Made by a program: the position numbers and the translations under genes. Of a stretch of DNA of 55,654 bases, positions 18,573-27,082 are shown one piece after another. The DNA is from Bacteroidales bacterium. GTDB lineage: Bacteria > Bacteroidota > Bacteroidia > Bacteroidales > JAADJA01. The notes under the pieces were generated by a model. That model was not told the DNA's origin. It saw only the letters and a list, made by a program, of their open reading frames with translations, and made no database searches. The stretch covers positions 1-55,654 of the forward strand of contig JAIOZL010000035.1 of assembly GCA_021740645.1 (NCBI GenBank), read 5' to 3'. Positions within the stretch are counted from its first letter, which is position 1, and each line of letters starts with the position of its first letter.

Positions 18573-20042
18573 ATGAAACCACAAGGTAAAAATTATTACA
18601 TCGATGCGGCTAAGCACTCTGCTCAATGGCATGCTGAAAATATGAAGCGCATTAAAAAACAAAAATTTGATACCATTTCAGTACATGGTATTTATTCCAT
18701 GCAGGAAGCGCTGGACTTTAACCAGGGTTCTATCATTGAACCCATATATATGTCGACTTCACAGGCGTACCGTGATGCCGATGAAATGGAAGCAGCCCTC
18801 GGATATGAAATTCCGACCTGGTGTTATTCAAGGATAGCCAACCCTTCGATGTATTACCTGGAAGGTGTTCTCGCTCTTTTAGAAGGTTATGGCTCCAATG
18901 TAGAGACTTCATGTTGTGCAACCGCTTCAGGTATGAGTGCGATTATGAGTGCGGTGGAACCATTTTTGGTAACAGACCCAGATGACCCGGATGCAAAATT
19001 GAACTTTGTGGCCACCAGCCAGGTATATGGTGGCACCTTTCAACAATTTGCCGTACGTAAGGACCAGGAAAGAAACATTGAATGGCGAAAGGTTATTCAT
19101 TCAAATGATATTAACGAATGGGCAAAGCTAATTGATAAAAATACCCGATTCATTTATGGTGAAATGCCCAGTAACCCGGGACAGGCTTTTTTCGACCTGG
19201 ACAAAGTTGTTGAATTAGCACACAGTCATGGGATCCCGGTTATTGTAGATGCTACTGTTGCTACTCCGGCATTATTGAGGCCATTAACACGAGGTGCAGA
19301 TATTGTGGTTCAATCCATTTCCAAAACCATTACTTCCAGTGGGTTTGGTATTGGCGGCGCAGTGATTGCCCGTAAAAATCTTACTTCGAATGTAAAAAAT
19401 GAAGCAATGAAAGCAGACTTTGGGATGTATATCAAAGCCCTGCCTAACCGTGATAACGGCCCCAATATTTCACCCTTTAACGCTGTAATGGCCTTGAATG
19501 ATTCCAGGAATTTAAGAACGAAAGTAGACAGGTTTAGCAGAAATACCCTTACTGTGGCTAATTATCTTAACAATCATAAACACATTGAACAAGTGGATTA
19601 TCTGGGCCTGGAGGAACATCCTCTGCATGAACTGGCAAGTAAATATTTATTTTTAGTGGATTCGGAAGTTGATCCTTTATACAAGAAAAAAGTGAACCGA
19701 TACGGGCACCTGATGTCTTTCAGGGTAAAAGGTGACGGACAAGCCGCAAGGGATGTTTTTGATGGTTTCCAGATGATATGGCGGGCAACCGATTTGGGAA
19801 GGATAAAATCCGTCGCGACTATTCCGGCAATTTCAACCCATTCGCAGCAAGGTGAGGAAGGACGTAAATTAGCGGATATTCCACCCAACCTTATCCGCTT
19901 GTGTGTGGGAGGTGAGCATCCTGATGACATTATCGCTGATCTGGATCGTGGGTTAGCAGTACTTGATGGGAAAAAATATTTTATTTCTTCCCCCGAATAT
20001 TCCGCGGGTGGGGCATCTTCTGCAAAATTGATCAGAAATTAA
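18573..20042 (+). CDS. Cys/Met-metabolism PLP-dependent enzyme (O-acetylhomoserine sulfhydrylase-like)
   Basis: Fold-type I PLP enzyme of the trans-sulfuration family (cystathionine gamma-synthase/lyase, O-acetylhomoserine sulfhydrylase, methionine gamma-lyase). The Schiff-base lysine is K251 in VVQSISKTITSSGFG. Upstream, VPVIVDATVATPALLRPL-type residues give the PLP-binding Asp, and YSRIANPS gives the typical YxRxxNPT-like segment. At 489 residues it is longer than usual (about 400-430), with about 30 extra N-terminal residues and inserts. The homoserine dehydrogenase gene follows 38 bases later, which favours a role in homocysteine/methionine synthesis. The exact reaction remains open. Confidence 0.85.
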   Translation: MKPQGKNYYIDAAKHSAQWHAENMKRIKKQKFDTISVHGIYSMQEALDFNQGSIIEPIYMSTSQAYRDADEMEAALGYEIPTWCYSRIANPSMYYLEGVLALLEGYGSNVETSCCATASGMSAIMSAVEPFLVTDPDDPDAKLNFVATSQVYGGTFQQFAVRKDQERNIEWRKVIHSNDINEWAKLIDKNTRFIYGEMPSNPGQAFFDLDKVVELAHSHGIPVIVDATVATPALLRPLTRGADIVVQSISKTITSSGFGIGGAVIARKNLTSNVKNEAMKADFGMYIKALPNRDNGPNISPFNAVMALNDSRNLRTKVDRFSRNTLTVANYLNNHKHIEQVDYLGLEEHPLHELASKYLFLVDSEVDPLYKKKVNRYGHLMSFRVKGDGQAARDVFDGFQMIWRATDLGRIKSVATIPAISTHSQQGEEGRKLADIPPNLIRLCVGGEHPDDIIADLDRGLAVLDGKKYFISSPEYSAGGASSAKLIRN

Positions 20043-20080
20043 TTGAGTTAAAAACAAGAGAATATTATAACTTATTTATA

Positions 20081-21097
20081 ATGAAACATAAAATTGGAAT
20101 TTTAGGATTTGGAACTGTAGGGCAGGGCCTTGCAGAAATTTTATTAAGTAAAAAAGAAGAATTAAAATCGAAATATGGTTATGAATTTGATATTGTAGCC
20201 GTTGGCGATTTTAAATTCGGCAATGTCTATAATGCCAATGGCCTGGATATCCCTTCAATGCTTAAAGAAGCTAGTGTAGGAAAAAAGTTTTCGAAAGATA
20301 TTACGGATTGGGATAATATCAATCTCATTAAAAATTCGGATACTTCCGTTTGGTGTGAACTTACCTTTACGGATTTGGTAAACGGTGGTCCAGCTGTTGA
20401 TCATGTAAAAACCGCCTTAAAAGCTGGAAAACATATTGTAACAAGTAATAAGGGACCTGCAGCCCTTTGTTATCCGGAGATGAAAAAGATTGCAGACGAG
20501 AACAATTGTAAGTTCATGATTGAAGGAACAGTGGTAGCAGGCACACCCGTAATCAATCTGGCTGATGGCCCGCTTGCTGGCTGTAAAATTACCAAGATCA
20601 GGGGAATCCTCAATGGAACTACCAATTATATGCTTACTGAAATGGAAAAGGGAATGCCTTATGATGAGGTATTGAAAGTTGCCCAGTCAAAAGGATATGC
20701 TGAAGCTGACCCTACCGGTGATGTGGAAGGATATGATGCCCGTGGTAAGGTGACCATTTTGGCAAATATTGTTATGGGAGCTGGAATTAAAATTACGGAT
20801 GTTCCGTGTGAAGGAATTACGAAAATTACTCCAAAGGATATTGAAAAAGCAAAAAGCCAGAATAAACGCTGGAAGCTCATTGGATCTGTGGAATTGACCG
20901 AAAATGGTGTGGATGCCTCAGTAAAACCTGAAATGATTGATATAAGCCACCCCTTAGCTGGCGTTTCTGGTGCGACCAATGCCCTGACCTTTACAACAGA
21001 TTTATTGGGTGATGTAACCATTGTTGGGCCGGGGGCAGGAAAAATTGAAACCGGATTTTCTATACTTACCGATCTGATAAAAATCCATAGGGGTTAA
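20081..21097 (+). CDS. hom: Homoserine dehydrogenase
   Basis: Reduces aspartate semialdehyde to homoserine, the branch point to threonine and methionine. The Rossmann motif GILGFGTVGQGL is at 6-17. The catalytic-domain signatures GILNGTTNYMLTEM and AEADPTGDVEGYDARGK follow, the latter including the residues for homoserine and the hydride step. At 338 residues it lacks a C-terminal ACT regulatory domain, so allosteric threonine control through ACT is not expected. It follows the PLP enzyme gene closely on the same strand. Confidence 0.93.
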   Translation: MKHKIGILGFGTVGQGLAEILLSKKEELKSKYGYEFDIVAVGDFKFGNVYNANGLDIPSMLKEASVGKKFSKDITDWDNINLIKNSDTSVWCELTFTDLVNGGPAVDHVKTALKAGKHIVTSNKGPAALCYPEMKKIADENNCKFMIEGTVVAGTPVINLADGPLAGCKITKIRGILNGTTNYMLTEMEKGMPYDEVLKVAQSKGYAEADPTGDVEGYDARGKVTILANIVMGAGIKITDVPCEGITKITPKDIEKAKSQNKRWKLIGSVELTENGVDASVKPEMIDISHPLAGVSGATNALTFTTDLLGDVTIVGPGAGKIETGFSILTDLIKIHRG

Positions 21098-21161
21098 ATC
21101 TTCGTTACAAGTAATATAGGATATATTATTTTTACAGGGAAAAAGATTGAGAGGAATATAT

Positions 21162-22928
21162 ATGTCGTACACAACAAAATATTTGCACATCGACCTGACT
21201 TCCAAAACACGGGAAATCGGAGAGGTTGATCCTGAACTACTGAGAAATTATATAGGCGGTAAAGGATTGGGCTTTGCCCTTCTGGATAAAATTGCCCCTA
21301 ACCCTGACCCTCTTGGACCTGAAAATCCATTGATCTTTGTAAACGGTCCCTTTACAGGAACTAAGATTCAAACCAGTGCCCGTACTACTCTGGTTACAAA
21401 GTCACCGCTTACCAATTCAATTTTAGATACACATTGCGGTGGACGATTTGGCCCTGCCCTAAAACGGGCAGAAATAGATTATGTGGTTGTTACCGGGAAA
21501 TCTGATAAGCCCGTCTATGTATATATTTCCGATATTATTGTGGACTTTTTTGATGCGGATGATTTATGGGGGAAAGGAATTTTTGAAACCACAGATATTC
21601 TAACAGAAAGGCATCCTTATAAAGAACCTCATGTAGCTGCTATAGGCCCTGGAGGGGAAAATCTTTCAAAAATCGCTTGTATTGGTATTGATAAACACCG
21701 GCAATTTGGCAGGGGAGGAGCAGGAGCTGTGATGGGTTCAAAAAATCTGAAAGCCATTGTGGCCGATGGGGATACAGAAATAGTATATCATAACCCTGAG
21801 CAGTTTAAAGAACTCAACCTGCAATTTGCAAGGGATGTTACAGGGAATGAAGGGGTGAAATTTCGTAGGATAAAGGGAACCATGAAAACAATCCGACAGG
21901 TTCAGGAGGCAGAGATTTTACCAACAAAAAATCACCAGCTTGTTCAGTATGACGATTTTGAAAAAATAAGCTCAGAAGCAGCCCGTGAAGAGTTGAACTG
22001 GAAAGATACGAGTTGTTATAATTGCGGAATCCGCTGTTCAAAATGGGCAGAATGGGATGGCCATAAAATTGAAGGCCCGGAATATGAAACTACTGCATTC
22101 CTGGGGTCCGGGAGTATGGTAAACAGCATCAAAGATGTGGCCTGGGCAAATGAATTATGCAACGACCTCGGGTTGGATACTATTAGCACAGGAATAACCT
22201 GTTCGTTTGCCATGGAATGTTATGAAAAAGGACTTATTGATGACTGGAAAGGCCTCCGAATGGAGTGGGGAAATGCTGAAGCACAGAGGCAATTAATTGA
22301 AATGATGGCCTACCGGAAAGATTTGGGAGAATTATTTGCAGATGGTACGCGGGATGCAGCAGCTAAAGTTGGTAAAGGATCAGAAGCATTTGCTATCAAT
22401 ACCTATGGAATGGAGTTGTCTGGGATAAATCCTAAGGGTTCACTTACCATGGGATTGATGTTTGCCGTTGCTGACTTTGCAAGCCATACCCGCCTTTGGT
22501 TAGCCGAAACACAGGCCGGCCCTGACTTTACCCTGGAAGATATGCCACAAGCGGTAGCTGATGGGCTGGATGAAGTTAATGTAAGGAATTCCCTCGTGAT
22601 TTGTGATTTTGTTCCCCTTGGCCTCAACAGGCTTGCAGAATTGCTAAATGCTGCCACCGGCTCAAAGCATACTGAAAAGAGCCTAATGGAAGTCGGGGCA
22701 AGGTTAACCCACCTCGCCAGAAGATACAATCTGCGTAACGGTAGAACTTATAAGGATGATACCTTGCCTGACCGTTTCTTTGATGAGGAATCACTTGCCG
22801 GATTTATGCGCGGAAAAAAACTCGACAGGGAATTCTTTAAATCCCTTGTTCAAAAATATTACAAACTCAGGGGCTGGAACGAGAAGGGAATACCCGGTCC
22901 GGATGTCCTTCATAAATATGGATTATAG
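21162..22928 (+). CDS. aor: Aldehyde:ferredoxin oxidoreductase (tungstopterin enzyme)
   Basis: Oxidises aldehydes to carboxylic acids (or the reverse) with ferredoxin, using a tungsten bis-pterin and one [4Fe-4S] cluster in anaerobes. The ATG at 21162 has an AGAGGA site 6-11 bases upstream and gives the family start MSYTTKYLHIDLTSK; the longer frame to 21147 begins with TTG. Cluster cysteines are C285, C288 and C292 (CYNCGIRC) with C481 in LVICDFVPLG. Pterin-binding stretches include GRFGPALKRAEID and RGGAGAVMGSKNLKA. Its 588 residues fit the AOR family. No dedicated ferredoxin or tungstate transporter is adjacent. The substrate is undetermined. Confidence 0.93.
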   Translation: MSYTTKYLHIDLTSKTREIGEVDPELLRNYIGGKGLGFALLDKIAPNPDPLGPENPLIFVNGPFTGTKIQTSARTTLVTKSPLTNSILDTHCGGRFGPALKRAEIDYVVVTGKSDKPVYVYISDIIVDFFDADDLWGKGIFETTDILTERHPYKEPHVAAIGPGGENLSKIACIGIDKHRQFGRGGAGAVMGSKNLKAIVADGDTEIVYHNPEQFKELNLQFARDVTGNEGVKFRRIKGTMKTIRQVQEAEILPTKNHQLVQYDDFEKISSEAAREELNWKDTSCYNCGIRCSKWAEWDGHKIEGPEYETTAFLGSGSMVNSIKDVAWANELCNDLGLDTISTGITCSFAMECYEKGLIDDWKGLRMEWGNAEAQRQLIEMMAYRKDLGELFADGTRDAAAKVGKGSEAFAINTYGMELSGINPKGSLTMGLMFAVADFASHTRLWLAETQAGPDFTLEDMPQAVADGLDEVNVRNSLVICDFVPLGLNRLAELLNAATGSKHTEKSLMEVGARLTHLARRYNLRNGRTYKDDTLPDRFFDEESLAGFMRGKKLDREFFKSLVQKYYKLRGWNEKGIPGPDVLHKYGL

Positions 22929-22935
22929 TAATTTC

Positions 22936-22965
22936 ATTTTTCACCCATGAAAAATTTTGGTTTTG
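22936..22965 (+). terminator. Possible intrinsic terminator after the AOR gene
   Basis: A perfect 8-bp stem (ATTTTTCA 22936-22943, TGAAAAAT 22948-22955) has loop CCCA and a T-rich tail (TTTGGTTTTG), starting 8 bases past the stop. The stem is AT-rich, so its strength is uncertain. Confidence 0.45.
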
Positions 22966-22997
22966 TTGTAAATTTACAAGCTTAATAAACCAAAAAA

Positions 22998-24218
22998 ATG
23001 AAAAGCCTATCTATTCTACTTATTGCATTATTTTTTTCATCAGGTCTTTTCGCCTATACATGGGTGGCTGTAGGCCCTGATTCCATAAATGCCACTAACA
23101 TCTGTTTTGGGCTAAGCAATTTAACCTACGGTGTGATTTGTTCTGATGACGGGATGTATATTTACGAAGACGATATGGAATGGCATCATTACACTTATGG
23201 TTTACCCATTATTGAGGCCGCCTGGTATTCATTTGAGAAAATATTGGTGGTTATGGGTGATGGCAGCTGGTCGGATGGGATTTACACCTTTGATTTAACA
23301 ACCAATGTTTTTGAAGTAAAGGAGTGGTTGCCAAACCCGGGATTTATAAAGTTTTACCAAAATGGCACTGAAACAAAATATTTTGCCGGAAGAACAGATG
23401 GTGGCCTCTTAATATCCTCTGATGGAAATACATGGTATAATGTGGGATATTTTGATACCATACCCTGCAATTCAATGGACTTTTATGAGGATCACCTGGT
23501 AATTTGTGAAGGAACATATCAAATTAATAATTTGCATTTATCACCCGATGGGGGTACATCATGGGCCGGCTCAGTGAATGGAGGCTATTTTTCAAAGGTA
23601 AAGTTCAATTATGATGGAGTGTTGTTTGCCAGTTTCCCCGGAGTAACTAATTCTTCCGGTATTTATAAGTCTTACGATTTTGGGTCCAATTGGGAGGTGG
23701 TCAATTGGGAGTTTGGGATTTCCTGCCTGGGTTATGATGCCTGGGGAAATGTTTTTGCCGGCTGGGACAATGGGTTTGGAATAGCCATGCTTAATCCTAA
23801 TATCCTTTATCCTGATTTTGTTTTTCTGAATGAAGGGCTACCCGATACCCATGTAAATGAAATTACCATGAACCCATACATGAGTGCTATTGTAATATTT
23901 TGCTGTACTAATTCCGGGGTATATTCCAGCATTGACTATATGGTCGGACAAATAGAAATGAATAATAAGAGTCAGGACATTGACCTGTTTCCAAATCCCG
24001 TAGTCGCAGGAAATAAAGTTAAAATTCAAGGTTCAGGTTTCGATGAAATAGTCTCAATCGACTTGTACTCAGGCCCCGGTATGTTTCTCAAACGAATGGA
24101 TTTTATTCACAACCCTGAATCAGTGTCATTTGGTACACGTGGCCTCACGCTTGGAATTTATTATGTGCAGGTAAAATCCCTGGAAAAAACCTATACTAAA
24201 AAGCTTTTGCTAAAATAA
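22998..24218 (+). CDS. Exported beta-propeller-like protein with T9SS sorting domain
   Basis: A 406-residue protein with a signal peptide (MKSLSILLIALFFSSGLFA). The body has recurrent short units with SDDGMYIYEDDMEWH-, SSDGNTWYNVGYF- and SPDGGTSWAGSV-type Asp-box patterns, as in sortilin/BNR-like propellers. The last 75 or so residues form a Por-type sorting domain (LFPNPVVAGNKVKIQG, then LTLGIYYVQVKS and KKLLLK). Type IX export to the cell surface is expected. Its role is unknown. It lies between AOR and the cytochrome operon without obvious link to either. Confidence 0.85.
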   Translation: MKSLSILLIALFFSSGLFAYTWVAVGPDSINATNICFGLSNLTYGVICSDDGMYIYEDDMEWHHYTYGLPIIEAAWYSFEKILVVMGDGSWSDGIYTFDLTTNVFEVKEWLPNPGFIKFYQNGTETKYFAGRTDGGLLISSDGNTWYNVGYFDTIPCNSMDFYEDHLVICEGTYQINNLHLSPDGGTSWAGSVNGGYFSKVKFNYDGVLFASFPGVTNSSGIYKSYDFGSNWEVVNWEFGISCLGYDAWGNVFAGWDNGFGIAMLNPNILYPDFVFLNEGLPDTHVNEITMNPYMSAIVIFCCTNSGVYSSIDYMVGQIEMNNKSQDIDLFPNPVVAGNKVKIQGSGFDEIVSIDLYSGPGMFLKRMDFIHNPESVSFGTRGLTLGIYYVQVKSLEKTYTKKLLLK

Positions 24219-24626
24219 AAAGTAGAAGAAATTTAATTCCTGCTAGCTTCTCATTCTGTTGCAAGCCTGAAACCTGTAGCTCTAAGACTAATAATCCGGG
24301 CAAACCGTTTAAAATATTAGCTTTAAGGAGGTTCTGGGGTAAGGGGAAAAGATGTGAATTTGTGCGCAATAGTCTGGCTTCGAAATCACAACACTGTGGG
24401 CTTAATTGATTGCGAATAATGTGTATTATGAATTTCAACTTGTGATAAAGTAATTTTAAAAGATCATTTTTCCCTTTGTTTAAATGATATATAATTGCCA
24501 ATAAACTTGTATTTTACTTCAATATTCGCTGCAATATAACGGCCTATATCCGCCTTAGAATCATATTTGGGCCATATCAAGTCCTTGATTTAGTGAGTAA
24601 TTTTAACCCACATAAACTACATATAT
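24219..24626. other. 408-base intergenic region before the redox operon
   Basis: No convincing gene is seen on either strand. The plus strand has one open stretch of about 58 codons (about 24239-24412) and the minus strand an open frame at 24196-24501; neither looks like a protein I know, and both lack a good start context. The last 100 bases are AT-rich and probably carry the operon promoter (TAATTTTA near 24599), but no exact box can be assigned. Confidence 0.3.
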
Positions 24627-25100
24627 ATGCCCGTACAATTAAAAACACTCATTCCTCTGTTTACGGCTTTCATTCTCATCTTTTTGGTAGTGCGGCACTT
24701 TCTTATCCCGGAATCATTCGGTAAAGAAGGCCATTATCGCTACGATGCCATTGCTATGAATGCGGACAAGCCGCTTAATTATGCTGGAAAGGATGCCTGT
24801 GCTGAATGCCATGATGACCAGGTTTTAGCCATGGAATCTGATATGCATGCAAACCTGTCTTGCGAAGTATGTCACGGTCCGGGATTAGCCCATTACGATA
24901 ATCCTGATTCAGCCCGGTTGATAATCCCTGACCAGCGAGAGCATTGTGGCTTATGTCATTCATATAATGCTAACAGAGTAGATAAAATCACCCAGATTGA
25001 TTTGAATGATCACAATGTAGAAGAAAAATGTATTCATTGTCATAATCCACATGTACCATGGGAAATTGCAGAAGAGACCAGTCCAGAAGAAAATTTATAA
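24627..25100 (+). CDS. Membrane-anchored tetraheme cytochrome c
   Basis: A 157-residue protein with one N-terminal membrane segment (about 8-27) and a periplasmic part with four CxxCH heme sites: CAECH (58-62), CEVCH (79-83), CGLCH (107-111) and CIHCH (135-139). It probably carries electrons in the periplasm to or from the Fe-S and membrane subunits encoded next. By position it corresponds to DsrJ (three hemes) or NrfB-like subunits, but the heme count differs from DsrJ. Its 3' end overlaps the next gene by 43 bases in another frame, so the two are tightly coupled. Confidence 0.9.
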   Translation: MPVQLKTLIPLFTAFILIFLVVRHFLIPESFGKEGHYRYDAIAMNADKPLNYAGKDACAECHDDQVLAMESDMHANLSCEVCHGPGLAHYDNPDSARLIIPDQREHCGLCHSYNANRVDKITQIDLNDHNVEEKCIHCHNPHVPWEIAEETSPEENL

Positions 25101-25825
25101 AAACTGCAGCTGCAGCCGGTACCTTATTGGCATCGGGCATACTAAACCCTTTTAATGCGGTTTTAATAGCCTCTGAAAAACCTACTGACTCCTCGGCACA
25201 TTGGTGGGGTTACGGTATTGATATTGAGAAATGCATAGGTTGTGGCAGGTGTGCCAATGCATGTAAACTTGAAAACAATGTACCTCCACATCCTTTCTAT
25301 TTCCGCACATGGGTAGAGCAATATACTATTGATAATGATGGGAAAGTGATGGTAGAATCCCCCAATGGTGGAATTGATGGCTTTAAACAACAAATCGAAG
25401 AAAAGGAAATTTTTAAGTCATTTTTTGTACCTAAAATGTGCAATCATTGCCATAAGTCGCCCTGTGTTCAGGTATGCCCGGTTGGCGCCACATTCGATAC
25501 TCCCGATGGTGTAGTCCTTGTAGACGAAAATTATTGCATAGGATGCAGTTATTGTGTTCAGGCATGCCCCTACGGCTGCCGGTATATTCACCCTGAGAAA
25601 CATGTGGTAGATAAATGTACTTTATGTTATCACCGAATTTCCAAGGGTAAAACTACTGCTTGTGTAGAGGTTTGCCCTACCCAGGCAAGAATTCTTGGGG
25701 ATTTAAATAACAAAAAGGATCCTATTCATAAATTTTTGAAGGATCATAATTGTCTGGTGTTAAAGCCACACTTGAATACAGGAAGCAAACTATTTTATAA
25801 CGCATTAAGTGCAGAAGTAAGATAA
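25058..25825 (+). CDS. Tat-exported 4x[4Fe-4S] electron-transfer subunit (DsrO/NrfC/PsrB-like)
   Basis: A 255-residue ferredoxin-like protein. The N-terminus has a twin-arginine signal, SRRKFIK (9-15), then a hydrophobic Ala/Gly/Leu stretch to about 37, so the folded Fe-S protein should be exported. Four cysteine groups follow: CIGCGRCANAC (59-69), CNHCHKSPCVQVC (128-140), CIGCSYCVQAC (160-170), and CTLC (187-190) with CVEVC (202-206). This is the standard arrangement of the DmsB/PsrB/NrfC/DsrO family. It lies between the tetraheme cytochrome and the NrfD-type membrane subunit. Start chosen at the ATG inside the upstream gene, because the Tat motif follows at once. Confidence 0.9.
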   Translation: MGNCRRDQSRRKFIKTAAAAGTLLASGILNPFNAVLIASEKPTDSSAHWWGYGIDIEKCIGCGRCANACKLENNVPPHPFYFRTWVEQYTIDNDGKVMVESPNGGIDGFKQQIEEKEIFKSFFVPKMCNHCHKSPCVQVCPVGATFDTPDGVVLVDENYCIGCSYCVQACPYGCRYIHPEKHVVDKCTLCYHRISKGKTTACVEVCPTQARILGDLNNKKDPIHKFLKDHNCLVLKPHLNTGSKLFYNALSAEVR

Positions 25826-25826
25826 T

Positions 25827-27026
25827 ATGGAAAAACATTACGACCACCTATATAGCATGCTTGATCAGGTTCATGGATATATATATCCCAATGAGCTTGA
25901 CCTGCAATGGAGTTTGTTGATTGTTCTTTACCCCTATATTACCGGATTGGTAGCTGGGGCATTCATTCTGGCTTCACTCGAACGTGTATTTAATGTAAAG
26001 GTACTTAAACCTACGTACGAATTGGCCTTGCTAACTGCTCTTTCGTTTTTACTGGTAGCTACTTTGCCTCTTGTTAGTCATTTAGGAAAACCACAAAGGG
26101 CTTATGAAATCATGATAACTCCACACGCGAATTCAGCAATGGCCATATTTGGTTTTGTGTACTTATGGTATTTGATGGTGGTTTTACTGTTGGAGATTTG
26201 GTTTGATTACCGCCGGGATATTGTGTTATGGTCGCAGCAAGCAAAGGGGTTTAAAAAAATTCTATACAAGTTCCTGACTTTAGGGGTAACCGATTTGTCA
26301 CCAAAAGCTATTAAATGGGATGATAAACTTGGATATTTTATCACGGTGGTAGGTATCCCATCGGCCTTTTTGTTGCATGGCTATGTGGGGTTTATTTTCG
26401 GGTCGATCAAAGCAAACCCATGGTGGTCGACCGTTCTGATGCCGGTCATTTTCCTCTTTTCTGCCATGGTTTCTGGAATAGCCCTTGTTATGTTCATTTA
26501 CATTGTGATAAACTATTTAAGGAAAAAGAAAATGGATATGAAAGCCCTGGATGAAATCGGGAAATATCTTTTTTATATATTGATCCTTGACTTTACATTG
26601 GAAGGCCTTGATCAGATTCACCGCATATATGAAGCGGAAGAGTCTTTCGAGATATTATCTCTACTAGTCAATGGGAGGCTTTACATTACCCTGTTTGTAT
26701 TACAAATAGCTATAGGTACAATAATTCCTTTATTCACACTTGCAATATTGCAGTTTTATAAACCACTGAAAAAGTTCAGGCAAGCCTTTTATTTTATAAC
26801 CAGCCTTTTGGTATTGACAGGTGTATTTTTTATGCGCTGGAATGTGGTCATAGGTGGACAGCTATTTTCGAAAAGTTTTTATGGCTTTACTGATTACAAA
26901 CTAAGGCTTGTTGGTACTGAGGGCTTTTTAATGTCCCTGGTTTGGATGATCCTGCCGTTTTTAATCCTTGCGTTTCTGCTTTGGCTGCTTCCTCCATGGA
27001 AGAAGTATTCGAATTTAAATGCCTGA
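25827..27026 (+). CDS. NrfD/PsrC/DsrP-type membrane quinone subunit
   Basis: A 399-residue membrane protein with about ten transmembrane helices, of the NrfD/PsrC family that exchanges electrons with menaquinone. The early helix pair contains ITGLVAGAFILASLERVFNV and a following LVSHLGKPQRAYEI segment, where PsrC-type proteins have conserved residues of the quinone site. It starts 1 base after the Fe-S subunit stop. With its two upstream partners it forms a membrane complex that links the quinone pool and periplasmic hemes. The terminal oxidant or reductant is not encoded nearby. Confidence 0.9.
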   Translation: MEKHYDHLYSMLDQVHGYIYPNELDLQWSLLIVLYPYITGLVAGAFILASLERVFNVKVLKPTYELALLTALSFLLVATLPLVSHLGKPQRAYEIMITPHANSAMAIFGFVYLWYLMVVLLLEIWFDYRRDIVLWSQQAKGFKKILYKFLTLGVTDLSPKAIKWDDKLGYFITVVGIPSAFLLHGYVGFIFGSIKANPWWSTVLMPVIFLFSAMVSGIALVMFIYIVINYLRKKKMDMKALDEIGKYLFYILILDFTLEGLDQIHRIYEAEESFEILSLLVNGRLYITLFVLQIAIGTIIPLFTLAILQFYKPLKKFRQAFYFITSLLVLTGVFFMRWNVVIGGQLFSKSFYGFTDYKLRLVGTEGFLMSLVWMILPFLILAFLLWLLPPWKKYSNLNA

Positions 27027-27082
27027 CAAACTCAGAGATCTTGTATTCTTTTTTTTTATAAAGTATAACTAATCAAGCTAAA

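Noticed and set aside
24196..24501. Minus-strand open frame of 101 codons
   Set aside because: Low-complexity hydrophobic sequence without a known domain, partly overlapping the T9SS gene end; no credible start context.
24627..27026. Complete dissimilatory sulfite reduction (Dsr) locus
   Set aside because: DsrM, DsrK, DsrAB and DsrC are absent, and the cytochrome has four heme sites, not three; only a resemblance to DsrJOP can be claimed.
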